64,000 bases of DNA from DASUKM01 sp036278735. Its GTDB lineage: Bacteria; Acidobacteriota; Vicinamibacteria; Vicinamibacterales; 2-12-FULL-66-21. The notes under the pieces are model-generated. The model searched no databases. It saw only the letters and a program-made list of their open reading frames with translations, and had not been told where the DNA came from. Where the stretch lies: positions 38,131 through 102,130 of the forward strand of contig DASUKM010000002.1 in NCBI GenBank assembly GCA_036278735.1, given 5' to 3'. A program made the translations under genes and the position numbers. Within the stretch, counting starts at the first letter, position 1. Each line of letters opens with the position of its first letter. Below are positions 1 through 8,689 of the stretch, piece after piece.

Positions 1-605
1 AGCACGTCGGCTTCGGCCTCACGTTCAACGAGACGCCGTGGGCGATGTTCAGCACCGGTTCGGGCAACGCGCTCTACGCCCGTACCCACAACGGATCGAC
101 GGCGATTGACACGTTGATTCCGGGCACCTGGGCCGGAACGCCGCACCGCTACCGCATCGTCTGGAACGCGACCAGCGTCGTGTTCTTCATCGATGGCACG
201 CAGGTGGCGTCGCACGCGACGACCATCAGCACCGCGCTGCGGCCGATCATCAGCGACTTCACGCCTGGTGGTCAGCCGGTGAGCGTCAACTGGATGCGGC
301 TGACGCCGTATGCCGCCGCGTCGACGTTCGTCTCGCGCGTCATGGACGGCAACGGCCTCGTGACGTGGGGGACGGCGAGCTGGACGACAGACCTGCCCGC
401 GGGCACGTCGGTCGCCGTCAGCATCCGGACGGGCAACTCCGCCACGCCGGATGGCACCTGGAGCGCGTGGACGTCGATCGCGACGTCCGGCGGAGCCATC
501 GGCCGCAGCTCGCGCTACCTGCAATATCGGGTCACCCTCTCGACGACGGATTCCGCGCAATCGCCCGCCCTGCGCGACATGACCATCTCGGGGTCGGTCC
601 AGTAA
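1..605 (+). CDS. Secreted lectin-like/surface protein, 3' end only
   Basis: The reading frame is open from the left edge of the window to a TAA at 603-605, so the start and any signal peptide lie outside. The visible part begins with a jelly-roll-like stretch, including a WNATSVVFFIDGTQVASH segment that resembles the concanavalin A-like/LamG fold common in bacterial surface proteins. It is followed by a beta-rich domain of about 100 residues with Trp- and Thr-rich strands (GTWSAWTSI). I infer a secreted carbohydrate-binding or adhesive protein; no catalytic motif is visible. It does not carry the PPxNVRII tail seen in two other secreted proteins of this window. Confidence 0.6.
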   Translation, partial: HVGFGLTFNETPWAMFSTGSGNALYARTHNGSTAIDTLIPGTWAGTPHRYRIVWNATSVVFFIDGTQVASHATTISTALRPIISDFTPGGQPVSVNWMRLTPYAAASTFVSRVMDGNGLVTWGTASWTTDLPAGTSVAVSIRTGNSATPDGTWSAWTSIATSGGAIGRSSRYLQYRVTLSTTDSAQSPALRDMTISGSVQ

Positions 606-693
606 GGCGGCGAGCAGGGAGGCGGGTCCTACGGGCCCGTCCTCCCGTCCATCGTGCGCCAGCAGCAATCCGCACAACCCGGCCGGAGGAGTC

Positions 694-2157
694 GTGACCC
701 TGACGGTGCCCCTCACACCGCTCTCCGCCGAGCAACTCGAGTTGCTCTGGCGGTCGTGTGCCGAAGCGGCCGCCGAGCACAGCGTCGATGCGGCCTGCCG
801 TCGACTGGCCGACGGGATGGCGCAGGTCATCAAGGCGCCGGTTGCCGTGTTCAGACGCGAGTACACGCCGTGGACGCTGGTGATTGACGCCGGCAGCCGG
901 GGCGCTCACCCGGTCCCGGCGCCCGGCGCGATCGACGTGGGCGGGGGTCCGCAGTCCTCGCGTGCCCGCGTGCGACGCCTCGAGGGGCCGGAGGAATGCA
1001 CCGCCATTCATCTCGCGACCGAAGGCACCACCGAATGGCTGATGACGCTGCCCGGCGACTGGCTGCAGCCGCAGTTCTCGTGGCTGCCGCGTTTGGTCGA
1101 CACGGCGCTCCTGGCCTTGAAAGTGGTCCGGTCGCGAGAGCGGGTGCAGCGCAGCGAGAACCTCGCCACCGTCTCGTTCGCGATCGCCCGCAAGATCGGA
1201 CAGATTAGCGACGAGCACGCCCTGCAGCAGTTCGTCGTGGATGCCGCCGCGCGCATCGCGCGCGCCGGGCGCGCCACCCTGGCGGCCTTCCGGACCAAAG
1301 ACGGCAAGCTCGAGATGGTGGCGACGTACGGCTATCCGCGCGAGCAGGTCGAGCACGTGCGCGTCTCGCCGGGCAGCGGGGTGATCGGCGGCGTCTTCAC
1401 GTCCCGCAAGCCCGTGCTCGTCCGCGACCTCACGCGCATGCCGTGGGTGCCGGCCCGCCGCAAGCGCTACAAGACGGATTCCTTCATCGCGGTGCCGTTG
1501 CTCGCCGGCAGCGACGTGCTCGGCGTCCTGACGCTCGCGGACCGCACCGATGGCGCGCCGTTCGATCGGGCGGACCTGCTGGCGGTCCGGATCATTGCCG
1601 CGCCGGCGGCACTCGCACTCAGCCGCCACCGGTTGGCCGAGCATTCCGAAGAACTCGCCCACCTGGCCGCCATCGACCCGCTCACGGGGCTGTTCAACCG
1701 GCGCTATCTCCAGACGCGGCTCACCGCCGAACTCGAACGCGCGCGCCGGAGCCGGAGCGACCTCGCGCTGATGATGGTCGACGTGGACCGCTTCAAGTCC
1801 ATCAACGACCAGCACGGGCACGCGGCCGGCGATGCGGTCCTGCAGCAGGTCGCCGACATCATCCGGCGATCGGTGCGGCTCTCGGACGTCTGCACGCGCT
1901 ACGGCGGCGACGAATTCGCCGTGCTCGTCCCCGAATCCGCGGGCACCGCCGTCCAGAGCGCCGAACGCATCCGCCAGCGCGTGCAGGAGTTCGGCTGGCC
2001 CTCCGTGGTCGCCGGCGCCGGCGTCCAGCCGACGGTCAGCATCGGCATTGCGATGGCGGAACCCACGGAAACCGCCAGCGATTTCAGCGCCAGAGCCGAT
2101 CGCCTGCTCTATCGCGCGAAAGCGGACGGCCGCAACATCGTCCGCTCCTCCGAATGA
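694..2157 (+). CDS. GAF-GGDEF diguanylate cyclase
   Basis: This 487-residue soluble protein starts at a GTG preceded by GGAGGA. A GAF-like sensory domain occupies roughly residues 160-315. A GGDEF domain follows from about residue 330, beginning with the typical DPLTGLFNRRYL. The active-site motif GGDEF is intact at residues 404-408, and RLSD sits at 395-398, exactly five residues upstream, which matches the inhibitory I-site (RxxD). The enzyme should therefore make c-di-GMP from two GTP and be product-inhibited. No EAL or HD-GYP domain and no membrane segment is visible. Two PilZ-like proteins encoded near 45.6-46.3 kb are plausible readers of its product, although that link is inference. 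Confidence 0.9.
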   Translation: MTLTVPLTPLSAEQLELLWRSCAEAAAEHSVDAACRRLADGMAQVIKAPVAVFRREYTPWTLVIDAGSRGAHPVPAPGAIDVGGGPQSSRARVRRLEGPEECTAIHLATEGTTEWLMTLPGDWLQPQFSWLPRLVDTALLALKVVRSRERVQRSENLATVSFAIARKIGQISDEHALQQFVVDAAARIARAGRATLAAFRTKDGKLEMVATYGYPREQVEHVRVSPGSGVIGGVFTSRKPVLVRDLTRMPWVPARRKRYKTDSFIAVPLLAGSDVLGVLTLADRTDGAPFDRADLLAVRIIAAPAALALSRHRLAEHSEELAHLAAIDPLTGLFNRRYLQTRLTAELERARRSRSDLALMMVDVDRFKSINDQHGHAAGDAVLQQVADIIRRSVRLSDVCTRYGGDEFAVLVPESAGTAVQSAERIRQRVQEFGWPSVVAGAGVQPTVSIGIAMAEPTETASDFSARADRLLYRAKADGRNIVRSSE

Positions 2158-2188
2158 CGAGCCCGCCCACGGAAAGCCAGGAGTGCCC

Positions 2189-3376
2189 ATGCACCGCTTC
2201 GCGCCGCTGTCACCGAGCTCCGACGATGGGTCGTCCGTGCCGCCGCCCCCCCCGCGCTTCGTGGCGATCGGCGGCGGTACGGGCCTGCCCGTGGTGCTCC
2301 AGGGACTGTCGAACCGGCTGCGCGCCTTTCCAGCCATCGCGGAGGGCGCCTGGGATCTCGCCGACTGCGTGAACGCGATCGTCACCGTGACCGACGACGG
2401 CGGCAGCTCGGGCTGGCTGCGCCGGGAGCTGGGCGTGCTGCCGCCGGGGGACGTGCGCAACTGTCTGTCGGCCCTGACGTCGCACGCCTCGCCGCTCTCG
2501 CGGCTGCTGCAATACCGCTTCACGCGCGCGAGCCACCTCACCGGCCACACGGTCGGCAACCTGCTGCTCGCCGCGTTGACGCAGATCACCGGCGATTTCG
2601 CGCTCGCCGTCGAACAGCTCGGCGCGATGTTGGGGATTACGGGACGGGTCTTCCCGTCGACGCGCGAGCACGTGATCCTGGCGGCCGAATTCGACAACGG
2701 CGTGGTCGTGCGCGGCGAGACGGCGATCGTCAAGTGCCGGCGCTCCATCCGGCGGGTGTGGCTCGAACGCCCGGCGCTGCCGCTGCCCGAGGCGCTGCGG
2801 GCCCTCGTCAACGCCGACGCGATCATCGTCGGGCCCGGCAGCCTCTACACGAGCGTGCTGCCCAACCTCCTGGTGGGCGGAGTCGCGCCGACGATCCGCG
2901 GCGCGAGCGCCGTACGGATTTATGTCGCGAACCTGATGACCCAGGCCGGCGAGACCACCGGCTTCACCCTCGAGGATCACCTCCGCGTCATCCGCGAGCA
3001 CGCGGGCACCGGCCTGTTCGACTACGTGCTCGTGAACACGACGGCCCTCAATCCATGGACCCTGCGGCAGCAGAAGCGCCGCGGCGCCGAGCCGGTCACG
3101 GCGCCCGAGCCGCCGTCGTGCGCCGACCAGGAGTTCACCGAAGACGGCATTCGCGTGATGCGAGGCGCGTTTGCCGTGGAACTCTCCGGAGCGGAAGTGC
3201 GTCACTCGCCGGACCTCCTGTCGCAGGCCATTTTTGAAATCGCCGGGCAGTACCGGACCGCGATGGATCTCTCGCGCCGGCCGGAATCGTGGCCAAGGAA
3301 GACGAAAGGCGCCCAGGGGTCGACCAAGCCTCCCGCGCTGCAGGCCGCAGGCGACAGGATCGCGCCGAATCTGTGA
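2189..3376 (+). CDS. yvcK: YvcK/CofD-family gluconeogenesis factor
   Basis: The 395-residue protein starts at an ATG with CAGGAG just upstream; the frame is open further 5' but that part overlaps the cyclase gene in another frame. Near the N-terminus it has the nucleotide-sugar-binding glycine motif IGGGTGLPVVL, then VTDDGGSSGWLRRE and PPGDVRNCL, and later GPGSLYTSVLPNLLV, all hallmarks of YvcK. In other bacteria YvcK binds UDP-GlcNAc-type ligands and affects envelope and carbon metabolism. The CofD branch (2-phospho-lactate transferase) is less likely in a bacterium without visible F420 genes nearby. The C-terminal 50 residues are basic and low-complexity. Confidence 0.85.
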   Translation: MHRFAPLSPSSDDGSSVPPPPPRFVAIGGGTGLPVVLQGLSNRLRAFPAIAEGAWDLADCVNAIVTVTDDGGSSGWLRRELGVLPPGDVRNCLSALTSHASPLSRLLQYRFTRASHLTGHTVGNLLLAALTQITGDFALAVEQLGAMLGITGRVFPSTREHVILAAEFDNGVVVRGETAIVKCRRSIRRVWLERPALPLPEALRALVNADAIIVGPGSLYTSVLPNLLVGGVAPTIRGASAVRIYVANLMTQAGETTGFTLEDHLRVIREHAGTGLFDYVLVNTTALNPWTLRQQKRRGAEPVTAPEPPSCADQEFTEDGIRVMRGAFAVELSGAEVRHSPDLLSQAIFEIAGQYRTAMDLSRRPESWPRKTKGAQGSTKPPALQAAGDRIAPNL

Positions 3377-3473
3377 TCGACGCGATGCACACCGGTGGCG
3401 GTGGACTTGCTCTGAGTATCGGCACTGTCAGACGAATACCGTGTCGTTCCGGCAACCGCCCGAATGGAGGCCG

Positions 3474-3611
3474 ATGACTTCGCGTCTTGCGCGGCTCGCG
3501 CGTCTGGCGAGCCGCTGGGTGAAACGTCAATTGTCGATCGTTGCCGCACTGCGAGACGTCGCCGCCCTGCGGCGGCGCGCGGCGGGCATGCGGGAGGATC
3601 CATGGGTGTGA
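3474..3611 (+). CDS. Possible 45-residue basic small protein
   Basis: This short ORF begins ATG with GGAGG only 3 nt upstream and overlaps the next small ORF by 10 nt in a coupling-like arrangement. The product is highly basic and Arg/Ala/Leu-rich (it begins MTSRLARLARLASRW) and could form an amphipathic helix. I do not recognise a family. The tight ribosome-binding spacing and the compositional bias of GC-rich DNA leave real doubt that it is expressed. Confidence 0.3.
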   Translation: MTSRLARLARLASRWVKRQLSIVAALRDVAALRRRAAGMREDPWV

Positions 3612-3790
3612 AGCTGCTGATGTTGCTCGTGGCCGTGATGGTGACGAGCGTGGCCGCCATGAGCACGCGCATCGTGCCGATGCCCGGCATCGTCGTCCCG
3701 ACGCAGGCCATGGCCGAGAGTGCATCGGCCGTCCTGATGGGAGCCGCCCTGATTATCGCCGGCGCCGCCGTCCGGGAGGGCTGGAAATAA
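3602..3790 (+). CDS. Small two-helix membrane protein (62 aa), unknown function
   Basis: The ATG start has a GGGAGGA ribosome-binding site five bases upstream. The product has two hydrophobic stretches, one beginning VKLLMLLVAVMV near the N-terminus and one at about residues 41-56, with a short Pro-containing loop between them. This suggests a two-pass inner-membrane miniprotein or a signal-anchored peptide. No family is recognised. It lies between yvcK and the exporter operon and could belong to either transcription unit. Confidence 0.45.
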   Translation: MGVKLLMLLVAVMVTSVAAMSTRIVPMPGIVVPTQAMAESASAVLMGAALIIAGAAVREGWK

Positions 3791-3797
3791 GGCCTTC

Positions 3798-3867
3798 GGC
3801 CCCCGTGGCGAACCGCGGGACCCGCAATTCGAGAAATTAGTCTGCCTCTCGGCGGACAACGGGGGCC
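3798..3867. repeat. Inverted repeat upstream of the wzm operon
   Basis: A perfect 9-bp inverted repeat, GGCCCCCGT at 3798-3806 and ACGGGGGCC at 3859-3867, brackets 52 bp of mixed sequence just after the small membrane-protein gene. It could be an operator pair or part of a terminator for the upstream gene. The long loop and lack of a T-run argue against a simple intrinsic terminator. Confidence 0.3.
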
Positions 3868-3906
3868 GGGATCGCCAGGAATGTCAGCGAATCGGCCACC
3901 CTTTGC

Positions 3907-3922
3907 TGGCCGCTCGCTTGCT
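3907..3922 (+). promoter_or_regulatory. Sigma-54 promoter candidate for the wzm operon
   Basis: TGGC at 3907-3910 and TTGC at 3918-3921 are separated by 7 bp, giving the strict GG-N10-GC spacing of sigma-54 -24/-12 elements. The -24 half lacks the AC of the full TGGCAC consensus. Predicted transcription would start about 25 nt before the wzm ATG, leaving room for the AGGAG at 3943-3947. Confidence 0.5.
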
Positions 3923-3957
3923 CAATCGTCAACGACCATGTCAGGAGTATCGGGCAA

Positions 3958-4773
3958 ATGACCACGGCGCTGGCCCCCGCGTGGGGCTGTGTTCGCGAAA
4001 TCGTGCTGGAGCAGGTCGAATTCCGGGAGCTGTTGGTCCGGATGACGGTGCGCGACCTGCTGCTCCGCTACAAGCAAACGATGATGGGTTTCGGCTGGGC
4101 GGTGTTCATGCCGCTCATGAATACCATCATTTTCTCGGTGATTTTCACGCGGGTCGCCCCGATTCAGACCGGGATGCCTTACCCGCTCTTCGCCTACTGC
4201 GGCCTGCTCGCGTTCAACTTCACCGCCTCGGCGCTGCGCTTCTCGACGATCGCGCTCACGTCGAACTCGAACCTGGTGAGCAAAGTCCGGTTCCCGCGCG
4301 AGATCTTCTCGTTCTCCGCGGTGCTCGTCTCCATCGCGGATTCGGCGGTCGCCTGCCTGGTGCTGATCGGGATGATGGCGTACTACGGCGTGTGGCCTGG
4401 CTCCAGCATCGTGCTGCTCCCGCTCATCGTCTTCGTGCAGGTGTGCTTCACGGCCGCCCTGGGGCTGCTGCTGTCGATGGGCAACCTGTTCTATCGCGAC
4501 GTCAAGTATCTGATCGAAGTCGCCCTGACCGTCTGGATGTTCGCGACCTCGACGGTGTATCCCCTCGATCACCTCGGCGGCGTCGCGGGACGGCTGGCGG
4601 CGCTCAATCCGATGACGCACATCATCATGGCCTACCGCGACGTCCTGCTCCGCGGGATTTGGCTGCAGCACCCGGCGGCGTTCGCCGCGACCGCGGTCGG
4701 ATCGGTGGCACTGCTGGTCGCCAGCTGGATGCTGTTTCACACGGCCGAATACACCTTCGCGGAGAACATCTGA
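3958..4773 (+). CDS. wzm: ABC-2 type polysaccharide export permease (Wzm-like)
   Basis: This 271-residue integral membrane protein starts at an ATG with AGGAG ten bases upstream. After a cytoplasmic N-terminal stretch with the RDLLLRYKQTMMGFGW signature of ABC-2 O-antigen/teichoic-acid exporters, about six hydrophobic segments follow. Length and architecture fit Wzm. With the ATPase encoded immediately downstream it would export a lipid-linked glycan across the inner membrane. It heads a ten-gene run in which most neighbours overlap by a few bases, implying one transcript. Confidence 0.9.
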   Translation: MTTALAPAWGCVREIVLEQVEFRELLVRMTVRDLLLRYKQTMMGFGWAVFMPLMNTIIFSVIFTRVAPIQTGMPYPLFAYCGLLAFNFTASALRFSTIALTSNSNLVSKVRFPREIFSFSAVLVSIADSAVACLVLIGMMAYYGVWPGSSIVLLPLIVFVQVCFTAALGLLLSMGNLFYRDVKYLIEVALTVWMFATSTVYPLDHLGGVAGRLAALNPMTHIIMAYRDVLLRGIWLQHPAAFAATAVGSVALLVASWMLFHTAEYTFAENI

Positions 4774-4775
4774 CG

Positions 4776-6017
4776 ATGTCGGATCCTCGAGTCATCCTGC
4801 GCGGCGTCAGCAAGAAGTTTCGTCGCGGCGAACGGCACGACAGCCTGCGGGACCTGGTCCCGGCCATCGCGCGGCGCGTGGCCGGACGCCGTGCGTCCAC
4901 CGAATTGTCGCACCAGGAGTTCTGGGCGGTGCGAAACGTCTCCTTCGACGTCCGCCCGGGAGAAGCGGTCGGCATCATCGGGCCGAACGGGGCCGGGAAG
5001 TCGACACTCCTGAAGCTGCTGACCCGCATCCTGAAGCCGACCTCGGGGGAATGCGAGGTCCTCGGCCGGATTGGGGCGCTCATCGAGATCGCCGCCGGGT
5101 TCCATCAGGAACTCACCGGACGGGAGAACGTGTACCTGCAGGGCGCGATCATGGGGATGAAGCGCGCCGAAATCGCGCGGAAATTCGACGCGATCGTCGA
5201 GTTCTCCGGAATCGGCGAGTTCATCGACACGCCCATCAAGCGCTATTCGTCGGGCATGAATGCCCGGCTTGGCTTCTCGATCGCGGCGCATCTGGATCCG
5301 GATGTCCTGCTGATCGACGAAGTCCTCAGCGTCGGCGACGCCTCGTTCCAGGAACAGTGCGTCGCGCGGATGCGCGAGCTGATCGGCCGCGGCGTCCCCC
5401 TGGTCTTCATTTCGCACAACCTGCCGGCCGTGCTCGAACTGTGCACCCGCACGATCGTGCTGGATCGCGGACAGGTGCGATTCGATGGCGCGCCCGCCGA
5501 GGCGATCCGCGTGTACCGGCATCCCTCGCTGGACTCGCCCGCGAGCGAGCGCCCCGTGGGCGCGCCGGTGTGGATCACCGGGGTGGACCTGCTCGAGGCG
5601 CACGGCGAACCCACGGCCGTGTTTCGCAGCGGCGGGCCCCTGACGGTCAGGATCCGGTACGAGACCGACGGCGAGGTCGCGCGGCCGCACTTCGCGGTCG
5701 ACGTGCATCGCGCCGACGGCGTGTACTGCGCGGGCGTGAACACGCAAATGGACGGCATCGGCGGCGGCACGATCGAGGGGAGCGGCGAGGTCACCCTCGC
5801 GATTCGCCACCTGCCGCTGCTCCCCGGCTGCTACACCGTGTCGGTCGGCATCCTGCATCCCGTGCTGATGCGGCCGATCGATCTCCACATGCACGGATAC
5901 CCGTTCTCGGTCGCGTCGGAACGGCGCGACTTCGGGTTGATTTTTCTGGACCGCGACTGGCACCCCGATCCGCGTGTCGCCACCGCCGGTCTGGTCCGCA
6001 AAGGAGCGTCGGGATGA
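4776..6017 (+). CDS. wzt: ABC polysaccharide exporter ATPase with C-terminal sugar-binding domain (Wzt-like)
   Basis: The 413-residue protein starts at the ATG 3 nt after the wzm stop. Walker A (GPNGAGKST) lies near residues 69-77, the ABC signature (YSSGMNARL) near 157 and Walker B (VLLIDE) near 178. From about residue 260 a beta-rich domain resembles the Wzt C-terminal module that reads the non-reducing end of the finished glycan in O9a-type systems. Its presence suggests export of a completed, capped chain. The longer open frame running upstream through wzm is a shadow. Confidence 0.9.
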   Translation: MSDPRVILRGVSKKFRRGERHDSLRDLVPAIARRVAGRRASTELSHQEFWAVRNVSFDVRPGEAVGIIGPNGAGKSTLLKLLTRILKPTSGECEVLGRIGALIEIAAGFHQELTGRENVYLQGAIMGMKRAEIARKFDAIVEFSGIGEFIDTPIKRYSSGMNARLGFSIAAHLDPDVLLIDEVLSVGDASFQEQCVARMRELIGRGVPLVFISHNLPAVLELCTRTIVLDRGQVRFDGAPAEAIRVYRHPSLDSPASERPVGAPVWITGVDLLEAHGEPTAVFRSGGPLTVRIRYETDGEVARPHFAVDVHRADGVYCAGVNTQMDGIGGGTIEGSGEVTLAIRHLPLLPGCYTVSVGILHPVLMRPIDLHMHGYPFSVASERRDFGLIFLDRDWHPDPRVATAGLVRKGASG

Positions 6018-6532
6018 TCGCCAAGACCGTGACCCTGGGGCAGGACGTCGTCATCCACCAGCCGGAGCTGGTGAACCTGTACGGATGCCGGGTGGGGGAC
6101 GGCACCCGCATCGGGCCGTTCGTCGAAATTCAGCGCGGGGCCGACATCGGCCGGAACTGCAAGATTTCGAGCCACACCTTCATCTGCGAGGGGGTGGCGA
6201 TCGAGGACGGCGTGTTCGTCGGGCACGGCGTGATGTTCATCAACGACCTGTACCCGCGGGCGGTGAACGCCGACGGCAGTCTGCAGACCGACAGCGACTG
6301 GACGCTCACGCCGACCCGCGTGGAAGCCGGCGCGTCGATCGGCAGCAACGCGACGATTCTCGCGGGCGTGACGATCGGCCGGGGCGCGCTCATCGGCGCC
6401 GGCGCGGTCGTGACCAAGGACGTGGCGCCGTTTGCGACGGTCGCGGGGGTGCCGGCGCGGCGCCTCCGGAGGACCGCCTCGAACGACGTGGAACTGGCCG
6501 TCGGCATCGACGTCGCGCCCGAGGCGCGCTGA
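6014..6532 (+). CDS. Hexapeptide-repeat (left-handed beta-helix) N-acyltransferase, WlbB/WbpD-like
   Basis: The 172-residue protein overlaps wzt by ATGA. Imperfect hexapeptide repeats (for example VGDGTRIGPFV and IGRGALIGAGAVV) run over most of its length and end with the typical VAGVPARRL cap. It resembles the acetyltransferases that acetylate the 3-amino group of UDP-2-acetamido-3-amino sugars (WbpD/WlbB). The next two genes encode an oxidoreductase and an aminotransferase, the other two steps of that pathway, which supports this reading. The exact substrate is inferred. Confidence 0.75.
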   Translation: MIAKTVTLGQDVVIHQPELVNLYGCRVGDGTRIGPFVEIQRGADIGRNCKISSHTFICEGVAIEDGVFVGHGVMFINDLYPRAVNADGSLQTDSDWTLTPTRVEAGASIGSNATILAGVTIGRGALIGAGAVVTKDVAPFATVAGVPARRLRRTASNDVELAVGIDVAPEAR

Positions 6533-6545
6533 CAAGGGAGGATTC

Positions 6546-7589
6546 ATGATCGGGGTAGGGATCATCGGGTACGGGTACTGGGGGCCGAACCTCGTCCGGA
6601 ACTTCGCCGAAGTCGCCGGCTGCCGCGTCGCCGCGGTCAGCGACACGCGGGCGCCGCAGCTCGCGCGCGTGTCGGCGCGCTATCCGGCCGTCCAGGTCTA
6701 CGGCGACGCCGTCGATCTCATCGCCGACCCGGCGGTGGATCTCGTCGTCGTGGCGACCCCCGTGTCGTCGCATTTCGACCTCGCCCTCGCGGCGTTGAAG
6801 GCGGGCAAGCACGTCCTGGTCGAAAAGCCGATGACCGCGACGACCGAACAGGCGCTGCGGCTGATCGACGAAGCCGACCGCCGGCGCCTGATGCTGGCCG
6901 TCGACCACACGTTCGTCTATACCGGCAGCGTTCGCAAGATCCGCGACCTCGTCGCCAGCGGCGACCTGGGCGACATCTACTACTACGACTCGGTGCGCGT
7001 GAACCTCGGGCTGTTCCAGCGCGACGTCAACGTGATCTGGGATCTCGCCGTCCACGACCTGGCGATCCTCGACCACGTGCTGCAGGCGACCCCGATCGGC
7101 GTGAGCGCCACCGGCATGGGGCACGTCGCCGGCGAGCCGGAGAACATCGCCTATCTCACGCTGATGTTCCCGAATCACCTGATCGGCCACGTGCACGTGA
7201 ACTGGCTCGCGCCGGTGAAGGTGCGCCGCACGCTCATCGGCGGCAGTCACAAGATGGTCGTCTACGACGACCTCGAACCCAGCGAGAAGGTGAAGGTCTA
7301 CGACAAGGGATTGACCTTGAACGGAGAGAACGGCAACGGAAACGGCCAGGCCAAGTACCGCCTCCTGGTCGGCTACCGCGCCGGCGACATGTGGGCGCCG
7401 CAGCTCGACATGTCCGAGGCGCTCGGCGTCGAAGCCAAGCACCTGATCGGGTGCATCGAGCGCGGCGAGACGCCCATCTCCGACGGACAGGCAGGACTCC
7501 GCGTCGTGCGGATCCTCGAGGCGGCCTCTGAATCCATCCGCAACCGCGGACAGCTCATCGAATTGGGGACACCGTCATGTCTAGCGTAG
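6546..7589 (+). CDS. Gfo/Idh/MocA-family sugar oxidoreductase (WbpB/WlbA-like)
   Basis: The 347-residue protein starts at an ATG with GGGAGGA just upstream. It has an N-terminal NAD-binding Rossmann motif (GIIGYGYWGPN) and the family signature Glu-Lys-Pro at residues 93-95, followed by the C-terminal alpha/beta substrate domain. WbpB-type members oxidise C3 of a UDP-2-acetamido-uronic acid to a 3-keto sugar, which the adjacent aminotransferase could then use. A GNGNG-containing insertion lies near residues 260-270. The gene ends 13 nt inside the next one. Confidence 0.8.
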   Translation: MIGVGIIGYGYWGPNLVRNFAEVAGCRVAAVSDTRAPQLARVSARYPAVQVYGDAVDLIADPAVDLVVVATPVSSHFDLALAALKAGKHVLVEKPMTATTEQALRLIDEADRRRLMLAVDHTFVYTGSVRKIRDLVASGDLGDIYYYDSVRVNLGLFQRDVNVIWDLAVHDLAILDHVLQATPIGVSATGMGHVAGEPENIAYLTLMFPNHLIGHVHVNWLAPVKVRRTLIGGSHKMVVYDDLEPSEKVKVYDKGLTLNGENGNGNGQAKYRLLVGYRAGDMWAPQLDMSEALGVEAKHLIGCIERGETPISDGQAGLRVVRILEAASESIRNRGQLIELGTPSCLA

Positions 7590-8689
7590 TGCCGTTTGTC
7601 GACTTGAAAGCGCAGTACCGATCGATCAAGCCGGAGGTGGACGCGGCGATCGCGCACGTGCTCGACACGACGCAGTTCATCCTCGGCGAGGAAGTCGGCC
7701 GGTTCGAGCACGAGTTCGCCGAGTACGTCGGCGCGAAGCACGCCGTCGCGCTCAACTCGGGCACGAGCGCGCTGCACCTCGCGCTGCTCGCCGCGGGCGT
7801 CGGCGCGGGCGACGAAGTCATCACGTCCCCCTTCACCTTCGTCGCGACGGTCGCGGCCATCCGCTACACCGGCGCGATTCCGGTCTTCGTCGACGTCGAC
7901 CCCGAGTCGTACGCGATGGATCCCGCGCTGCTCGAAGGCGCCATCACGCCGCGCACGAAAGCGATCGTCCCGATCCACCTGTACGGGCAGGCCGCCGACC
8001 TCGATCCGATCCTCGCCGTCGCCGGTGCGCACGGCGTCCCGGTGATCGAAGACGCCTGCCAGGCGCACGGGACGGAATACAAGGGGCGCCGCGTCGGCGC
8101 GCTGGGCGATCTGGGCGCCTTCTCGTTCTATCCGGGCAAGAACCTCGGCGCCTACGGCGAAGGGGGCATGGCGGTCACCAACGACGACGGGCACGCCGCC
8201 ACGATGCGGATGCTGCGCGACTGGGGTCAGAAGTCGAAGTATCACCACGAGCTGCGCGGCTACAACTACCGGATGGACGGCATCCAGGGGGCCATCCTGC
8301 GGGTCAAGCTGCGGTACCTGCCGGCGTGGACCGACGCGCGCCGCGAGCGCGCCGCCCGCTATACCGGCTTGCTCGCCGGCAGCAGCGTCGTTCCCCCCGC
8401 CGAGATGGCGTACGGGCGCCACGTGTATCACGTCTATGCCGTGCGGACGCGCGAGCGCGAGGCGCTCCAGCAGACGCTGCACGGGCGCGGCGTCCAGACC
8501 GGCATTCACTACCCGATTCCCGTGCACCTGCAGACGGCGCACGCGGACCTGGGCTACCAGCGCGGTGATTTCCCGGTGTCGGAGCGGCTGGCTGACGAAG
8601 TGCTCTCGCTGCCGATGTATCCGGAAATGCCGCTGACCGCGGTCGAAGAAGTCGTGGCGGCGATCCAGCAGGACGCCTATGTCATCTGA
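7577..8689 (+). CDS. DegT/DnrJ/EryC1 sugar aminotransferase (WbpE-like)
   Basis: This 370-residue PLP enzyme begins with VPFVDLKAQYRSIKPEV, typical of 3-keto-sugar aminotransferases. The PLP-binding lysine is Lys188 in the PGKNLGAYGEGG context, and the upstream pocket motif NSGTSALHLAL is intact. It overlaps the preceding oxidoreductase by 13 nt and the next acyltransferase by 11 nt, which suggests coordinated translation. With them it probably builds an amino- or acylamino-sugar precursor for the exported glycan. Confidence 0.85.
   Translation: MSSVVPFVDLKAQYRSIKPEVDAAIAHVLDTTQFILGEEVGRFEHEFAEYVGAKHAVALNSGTSALHLALLAAGVGAGDEVITSPFTFVATVAAIRYTGAIPVFVDVDPESYAMDPALLEGAITPRTKAIVPIHLYGQAADLDPILAVAGAHGVPVIEDACQAHGTEYKGRRVGALGDLGAFSFYPGKNLGAYGEGGMAVTNDDGHAATMRMLRDWGQKSKYHHELRGYNYRMDGIQGAILRVKLRYLPAWTDARRERAARYTGLLAGSSVVPPAEMAYGRHVYHVYAVRTREREALQQTLHGRGVQTGIHYPIPVHLQTAHADLGYQRGDFPVSERLADEVLSLPMYPEMPLTAVEEVVAAIQQDAYVI

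Noticed and set aside
532..2826. Long minus-strand open frame (764 codons) opposite the cyclase and yvcK genes
   Set aside because: It is antisense to two genes with clear domains, has Arg/Ala/Gly-biased composition and no recognisable motif; GC-rich DNA yields such shadows.
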